DNA of 64,000 nucleotides from the NCBI GenBank assembly GCA_020634235.1, contig JACKCB010000002.1, forward strand, positions 1,426,001-1,490,000, given 5' to 3'. The DNA is from Ardenticatenaceae bacterium (GTDB taxonomy: Bacteria > Chloroflexota > Anaerolineae > Promineifilales > Promineifilaceae). The notes beneath the pieces are model-generated. The model was not told the origin of the DNA and made no database searches. It saw only the letters and a program-made list of their open reading frames with translations. Both the position numbers and the translations under genes were made by a program. This document shows, in pieces, positions 59,878 to 64,000 of the stretch. Numbering within the stretch: position 1 is the first letter of the stretch; each line of letters begins with the position of its first letter.

Positions 59878-61731
59878 TTAGCGCCAGATGGCCAGAAGCA
59901 GCTCTTTTAGTTCCTGGCGGCGCGCCTGGTAAGCTTCTTCGGTGATTTCGCCGCGTTCGTAGGCGTCGTCCAGGTCGGCAATGGCCAGCAGGATTTCGTC
60001 CCGGCCGGGCGCGGGGGCACCGGGTGGCAATTCAGGCGGTGCTGGCGGTTCGGGCGGCACTGTTGCGGCGGCGGCCAGGGCGGCTGTCCGGCGATTGCTG
60101 ATGAAGTAGATGGCGACCGCGGCGGCAATCAGCAGCACACCGCCGCCAATCAACAGCTCGTTGGTCTGGCTGCGCGGGGCGGCGATGGTATTGCCGCTGC
60201 CGTCGGTTACCTGGGTTGGTTCGCCGTTGAGGATGATGGTCAGGTCTGACCCGGCCGGGAGGTTGGATAGAGCGTAGCTGAGGAAGTTGCTGCCATCCAG
60301 GCTCTGCGCGCCGCCGCTAACCCATTGTCCATTGTCATCCAGCGCGACACCCACGTCGGGCAGCACCAGGTTGGCATTTACCAGATCGTAGAAAACGGGG
60401 TGTTCGATGGTTGTTTCGCCTTCGTAAGGGAGCGTGTAGCGGGTCAGGAGGCTCATGCTGGCCCGGCCGGGGCGGATCGGCACTGTGTCGGCCCAGGCAT
60501 CTTCCAGGGGGATCATGTTGTTCACCGGCAAGAAGTTATCCAGCGAACCAAAGGTGCGCTGGAAGACGGGGTTTTGCGCCCCGGCCGGGAGCGCAATCTG
60601 CACCGTGCCTTCGCGGTTGTTGCCGGTGGGGCCAACATAGACCGTGGGGGAGCTGTTGCCGAACTGGTACAACTCGTTCACTACCACCTGCCCTTCGCCA
60701 AATTCTAGAATGACGTGGATCTGGTCAATCGTCACCCCGGCCGGGTCGGTAGTTGTGTCGTACACAATCACCGGTATCTCCAGGCTGGGCTGGCTGCGGC
60801 TGAGGGAGCCAAAATCGCTGCCAAACTGCACACCCTGATAATCCAGCGTCACCACGTAGACCAGGTCGGGGGCGACATCGGTCACTTCAAAGAAGAATGA
60901 GCCTTGATCGTCCAGGGTGGTGGTTTGGGTCAGGGCGATCTGGAAGTCGGGGCTGAAGGCGTTGAGGGTGATTGAGATGGGGGTGGTGAGCATGGCGTTT
61001 TGCGTGCCATTAAGCACCGAGCCGGCGATGGTCCCGGCCGGGAGGGGCGCAAAGGCGGCCTGCGGGTCTTCGTAGACATAGGAGAAGCTGCGGCTGTAAT
61101 CTACCACCTGCCACAACGCATCCTCATCCAAGGTGTAGGTGTGGTCGGCGATGGTGTCCCCTTGCAGCGCGGTGAACACATCCTGGTTGCTGCGATTGGC
61201 CCAGTAGGTCTGGTCGGTGAGGTCAAAAGCCTCGGTACCGCTTTCACCGTGGCAGGATTGGCAATTGGCCTCATACACCACCTGGCCGGCGGCCAGGCTG
61301 TCGGCCGGCGTGGCCAGGCTGTAGACGGCGGCGATCAAGTCCCAGCGCGTGGCTTCGTCGATGGGGTTGCTGCTGGAAGGGCCAAAGGGGGGCATGGTGG
61401 GGCCGTTGTCGCCCATGATGCCGTTGGTGATGGTGGTAAACATCAATCCCGGCCGGGCCTGGCGAATGTATTCCGGGTCGGTAAAGACGACCGGCGGGAC
61501 CGCCGAGCGCGCGGCCAACTCGCCATCGCCGTTACCCAGAGGGCCGTGGCAGTTGGCGCACCGTTCGGCATAGACTTGCAGACCGGCTGCGGCATCGGGT
61601 GGCGCCAGCGGGACCGCCGCCTCTTGGGCCGTGACCTGGAAAATGGTCAGCAGTAGAATGGCCGTAACAAGCAGCAGAGGAATGAGCAGCCGGGCAGCCC
61701 CGGCCGGGTGTCTTTTGTCAGGCATGTGCAT
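59878..61731 (-). CDS. Membrane-anchored diheme cytochrome c protein with SHOCT-like tail
   Basis: About 617 aa (start at the ATG 61731; 61725 is equally possible). A signal-anchor segment (about 12-33) precedes two c-type heme sites, CANCH and CQSCH (about residues 58-62 and 158-162), each with a downstream Met that could be the second ligand. A beta-rich outer region of about 330 residues follows (e.g. VTIDQIHVILEFGEGQVVV), then a C-terminal TM helix and a cytosolic SHOCT-like tail (LLAIADLDDAYERGEITEE). It likely shuttles electrons at the outer face, with the beta domain contacting a partner. The Ccm genes that would load its hemes are directly upstream. Confidence 0.82.
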   Translation of the reverse strand: MHMPDKRHPAGAARLLIPLLLVTAILLLTIFQVTAQEAAVPLAPPDAAAGLQVYAERCANCHGPLGNGDGELAARSAVPPVVFTDPEYIRQARPGLMFTTITNGIMGDNGPTMPPFGPSSSNPIDEATRWDLIAAVYSLATPADSLAAGQVVYEANCQSCHGESGTEAFDLTDQTYWANRSNQDVFTALQGDTIADHTYTLDEDALWQVVDYSRSFSYVYEDPQAAFAPLPAGTIAGSVLNGTQNAMLTTPISITLNAFSPDFQIALTQTTTLDDQGSFFFEVTDVAPDLVYVVTLDYQGVQFGSDFGSLSRSQPSLEIPVIVYDTTTDPAGVTIDQIHVILEFGEGQVVVNELYQFGNSSPTVYVGPTGNNREGTVQIALPAGAQNPVFQRTFGSLDNFLPVNNMIPLEDAWADTVPIRPGRASMSLLTRYTLPYEGETTIEHPVFYDLVNANLVLPDVGVALDDNGQWVSGGAQSLDGSNFLSYALSNLPAGSDLTIILNGEPTQVTDGSGNTIAAPRSQTNELLIGGGVLLIAAAVAIYFISNRRTAALAAAATVPPEPPAPPELPPGAPAPGRDEILLAIADLDDAYERGEITEEAYQARRQELKELLLAIWR

Positions 61732-61748
61732 TCCGGTAAGGTTGAGGG

Positions 61749-62366
61749 TTAGAACGACCGGCCGCAGTAAGCACAGAACTTGTCCTGGCTCTCGCGTGGC
61801 TGGCCGCATTGCGGGCAGAACCTGGCCATGGTTGGCTGGGCAACAACAGCCGCGGTGGCGGTGGGCGCGGTGGCGGGCGGCCCAGGCTTTTCTGGGCGGC
61901 GCGCGGCGCGCACCTGGGCAATGGCCTGTTCAATGTCGTCGTCCACGGCCGGTCGGGCGGCGGTGGCCACCATCGCCCCCTCGCCTGCGGCTCGTTTCTC
62001 GCGCATTAGGGCGATGGCGCGTTCAATTTCGTCGTCGCGGTGAGCCAGTTGGTATTGATCGGCGGCCCCGGCCGGATGGCCAGCCGCCTGATCCAGCGCA
62101 TCGATCTGCTTCAGGAGTTCGGATGCCTCGGCCACCAGGCGCGGGCGCTGTTGTTCGTGGATGGCGGCCGGAATTTTGCCGGTTTCCAGGTCAAAGTCCA
62201 GCGCCCGGATCTGGTCCAGGATGACGTCCTTCTGCACTTCTAATGCCTGGCGCGGGGTCAACTCCAGCACGGGGGGGACCGTATGGGGCTGCCAAAGGGG
62301 ACGGCTGATAAACAAAGCTACAATGAGTAGTAGCGCAACGCCGAGGAAAAAGGAACCAATGGTCAT
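61749..62366 (-). CDS. Zinc-ribbon membrane protein in the Ccm cluster
   Basis: 205 aa. An N-terminal TM helix (about 5-24) is followed by a coiled-coil-like region (LEVQKDVILDQIRALDFDLE, then QQRPRLVAEASELLKQIDAL), an Ala/Pro linker and a C-terminal zinc ribbon with CPQCG and CAYCG. The N-terminal half recalls CcmI-type assembly proteins in layout (TM, then helical region), but the zinc ribbon is not part of CcmI. It lies between the diheme cytochrome gene (17-base gap) and the CcmG-like gene, so a role in cytochrome c maturation is an inference from position. Confidence 0.65.
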   Translation of the reverse strand: MTIGSFFLGVALLLIVALFISRPLWQPHTVPPVLELTPRQALEVQKDVILDQIRALDFDLETGKIPAAIHEQQRPRLVAEASELLKQIDALDQAAGHPAGAADQYQLAHRDDEIERAIALMREKRAAGEGAMVATAARPAVDDDIEQAIAQVRAARRPEKPGPPATAPTATAAVVAQPTMARFCPQCGQPRESQDKFCAYCGRSF

Positions 62367-62443
62367 GAGTTTATTGGGGGGTGGCGATGGGCTTGTACCC
62401 CGGCCGGGCGGGGTGCAGGCTCATTCAGGCCACACCAGGTGGG

Positions 62444-63031
62444 TTACTGAGATAGTAGTTGGTTGATCTGGCCGTAGAGCAAATCCGGCGATACTGGGCC
62501 GATCTGCACATGGGAGACCTGTCCGTTCTTATCGATGAAAAAGGTCTCCGGCACGCCAGTGATTTCATAACTGTCAGAAATGGCCGAACGCAAATCGGGC
62601 GCGTTGGGATAGGTAATGTTGAATTCGCGCAGGTAGGCCAGCGATTTAGGTTCAGAGTCTACGTAGGCGATGCCGATGAAGACGACCTCGTCCCCAGGAA
62701 ACTGGCGAGAGGCCTGCTCCAGCAGGTCGGCCTCCAGGCGGCACTCCACGCACCAGGAAGCCCAAAAATTGAGGACCACGACTTTGCCTTTCAAATCTTC
62801 TAGCGAAGCCACGGGGCGTGTTTCCCATTCGTAACCGTTGAAGAACTGCATTTCGAAGTCTGGCGCGGTCTGCCCGGCATCCGGCCGGGCCGCGTTTAGA
62901 TTGACCATGCCCCAGCCTAACCCCCCTAAGACAATGGCAATGACCACCCAGATCACGATATTTCCCCAGCGGACCTTCTGCCCGGCCGGGGGGGTGGTTG
63001 CCTGATTCGTCGTGGGTGACATATCACTCAT
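62444..63031 (-). CDS. CcmG/ResA-type thiol-disulfide oxidoreductase
   Basis: 195 aa. One N-terminal TM helix (about 27-46) anchors a thioredoxin fold on the outer face. The active site is NFWASWCVECR, with the AhpC/TSA-TlpA-type insert (GDEVVFIGIAYVDSE) and cis-Pro in TGVPETFFID. Such proteins reduce the CxxCH cysteines of apocytochrome c before heme attachment. It lies between ccmH and the zinc-ribbon gene, all on one strand with short gaps. Confidence 0.92.
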   Translation of the reverse strand: MSDMSPTTNQATTPPAGQKVRWGNIVIWVVIAIVLGGLGWGMVNLNAARPDAGQTAPDFEMQFFNGYEWETRPVASLEDLKGKVVVLNFWASWCVECRLEADLLEQASRQFPGDEVVFIGIAYVDSEPKSLAYLREFNITYPNAPDLRSAISDSYEITGVPETFFIDKNGQVSHVQIGPVSPDLLYGQINQLLSQ

Positions 63032-63045
63032 GATGGTACGGTCCC

Positions 63046-63540
63046 TTAACCTTTCTTAATTTCCTGCTCAATACGGGCAGCATAATCGTCCCTGGCGGTT
63101 GCGACCTGGTTGGTATCCGCCCCGGCCGGGGTCGGTTTGCCGGGCAGCTCCGTCTGGGCACGCTGCAAGCTGCGCATATAGCGGTAGAAAAAGAACCCGC
63201 CAATCACAACCGCCCCCAGGGGCAACAGCCAGACAACGAGATCAAAGCCCGTTTGCGGTGGTTCGGCCAGCACCCGGTCACCATACTGCAGCGCGAAATA
63301 ATCTTTGATCTCCTGCTTCGACCGGCCTTCACTGAGCAGCGTGCGAATCAGTTCGCGCCAGTCAGAACAGGCCTGCGTGGGGCAAACATCCAGAGGCGTA
63401 TTCTCGCACACCGGGCAGAACAACTCACCGGCCACATCATTCACTTCATCGTCCGTCACCGCGCTTTGCTGGGCCAGCGCTGGGGCAGCCAGCAGCAAAA
63501 CAAGCAGCAGGAAGAGGATCAGCAATACGTTGCGTTTCAC
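63046..63540 (-). CDS. ccmH: Cytochrome c maturation protein CcmH
   Basis: 164 aa from a GTG at 63540 with AAGGTG upstream. A signal peptide (to about 24, APALAQ) precedes the CcmH domain with the redox pair in LFCPVCENTPL. Two more Cys follow at +8 and +13 (DVCPTQACSDW), which classical CcmH lacks. YFALQYGDRVLAEP is the conserved tail of the domain, and a TM helix (about 103-122) and cytosolic tail follow. CcmH presents apocytochrome to the CcmF heme lyase, whose gene is next upstream. Confidence 0.9.
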   Translation of the reverse strand: MKRNVLLILFLLLVLLLAAPALAQQSAVTDDEVNDVAGELFCPVCENTPLDVCPTQACSDWRELIRTLLSEGRSKQEIKDYFALQYGDRVLAEPPQTGFDLVVWLLPLGAVVIGGFFFYRYMRSLQRAQTELPGKPTPAGADTNQVATARDDYAARIEQEIKKG

Positions 63541-63578
63541 CTTGTCACCTTACTACTGATGAGATGCGGCGACTGGGG

Positions 63579-64000
63579 TCAGTTCCCGGCCGGTTGCACA
63601 GCCACCCGCCGGCGCGCCCGCGCCGCCACACTAACCCGCTCATCAATCGGGTCAGGCCAGGCCGCAATAAGGGTGCCAAGCACAAAGATAATGCCCCCTG
63701 CCCAAACCCAGTTAATCAGCGGATTCAGGTAGACGCGGAACGTGGCCAGGTTGGTAGAAGTCTGTTCCCAGTTCACCAGCAGCACATAGAAATCCTCGCT
63801 GATGGTGGAGCGCGCTTTCGGAATTGTCATGGGCTGACCGGAGCGCGTATACAGCTCCGTGCGTGGGTTCAGGGTACGCACAAACTCCCCATTGTAAAAC
63901 ACAGATACATCCGCTTCGGTAATCAACAGATCGTCCGGCCCAGGGTAGCGAGTAATGCCGTTGAAGGTCATGCTGTAATTGCCAAGGCCTACCGAATCGC
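63579..64000 (-). CDS. ccmF: Cytochrome c heme lyase CcmF, C-terminal part
   Basis: The frame is open to the right edge; the visible C-terminal ~140 residues begin SVGLGNYSMTFNGITRYPG. They match the C-terminus of CcmF: MTIPKARSTISEDFYVLLVN, FRVYLNPLINWVWAGGIIFV, then ALARPDP-like AAWPDPIDERV before the end. CcmF attaches heme to apocytochrome c together with CcmH. The gene ends 38 bases before the ccmH start, giving the order ccmF-ccmH-ccmG-zinc-ribbon-cytochrome. Confidence 0.9.
   Translation of the reverse strand, partial: DSVGLGNYSMTFNGITRYPGPDDLLITEADVSVFYNGEFVRTLNPRTELYTRSGQPMTIPKARSTISEDFYVLLVNWEQTSTNLATFRVYLNPLINWVWAGGIIFVLGTLIAAWPDPIDERVSVAARARRRVAVQPAGN

Overview
The window looks like a chromosomal segment of a GC-rich, respiring member of the Chloroflexota (Anaerolineae-like). 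That placement is an inference from gene content: SURF1 and Ccm-type cytochrome assembly, many GAF/PAS sensor kinases, several GT-C membrane glycosyltransferases, surface proteins with Thr/Pro-rich linkers, frequent TTG/GTG starts and some leaderless starts. No rRNA, tRNA, transposase or phage gene was seen. The 10-bp palindrome CCCGGCCGGG occurs about 95 times by hand count, mostly inside genes and mostly read as Pro-Ala-Gly. This recalls the HIP1 element of cyanobacteria.

Region 1 (1-4.2 kb): a GAF-domain protein cut by the window edge, a TgpA-type transglutaminase and SURF1. Region 2 (4.3-21.2 kb) is a glycerol locus, all on the minus strand: dhaR regulator, glpF, dhaK-dhaL-glpK, a four-gene unit, glpA-glpB-glpC and dhaM. 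The four-gene unit joins a GlpA-type flavoprotein to an SdhB-type iron-sulfur subunit and two SdhC/SdhD-type heme anchors, and it is bounded by predicted terminators. I read it as a possible glycerol-3-phosphate:quinone oxidoreductase built on a succinate dehydrogenase chassis, the most interesting system here. DhaM is a complete EIIA-HPr-EI relay, so the locus carries its own phosphate donor for dihydroxyacetone.

Region 3 (21.2-33.6 kb): an APH-family kinase, RsgA and RIO1 as an overlapping pair, two large sensor histidine kinases, a PHP phosphoesterase and a tiny SWIM zinc-finger protein. Two very short transcription units (promoter, tiny ORF or RNA, terminator) and a CRISPR-like repeat pair lie between them. 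Region 4 (33.7-42.6 kb): a GT-C glycosyltransferase, gyrA, a NYN-domain protein, pcrA and ruvA, all on the minus strand.

Region 5 (42.9-47.1 kb, plus strand): a double-HTH regulator, a TPR protein, a GPH symporter, a class IV aminotransferase and a Bcp peroxiredoxin. Region 6 (47.2-59.5 kb): envelope genes, including two GT-C proteins, two tandem surface-anchored proteins, a GT4 glycosyltransferase, a membrane TPR-like protein and a LuxR-HTH/TM/kelch membrane regulator. Region 7 (59.5-64 kb): an EthD-like protein, a membrane-anchored diheme cytochrome c, a zinc-ribbon membrane protein, a CcmG/ResA thioredoxin, CcmH and the C-terminus of CcmF, i.e. a cytochrome c maturation cluster running off the right edge.
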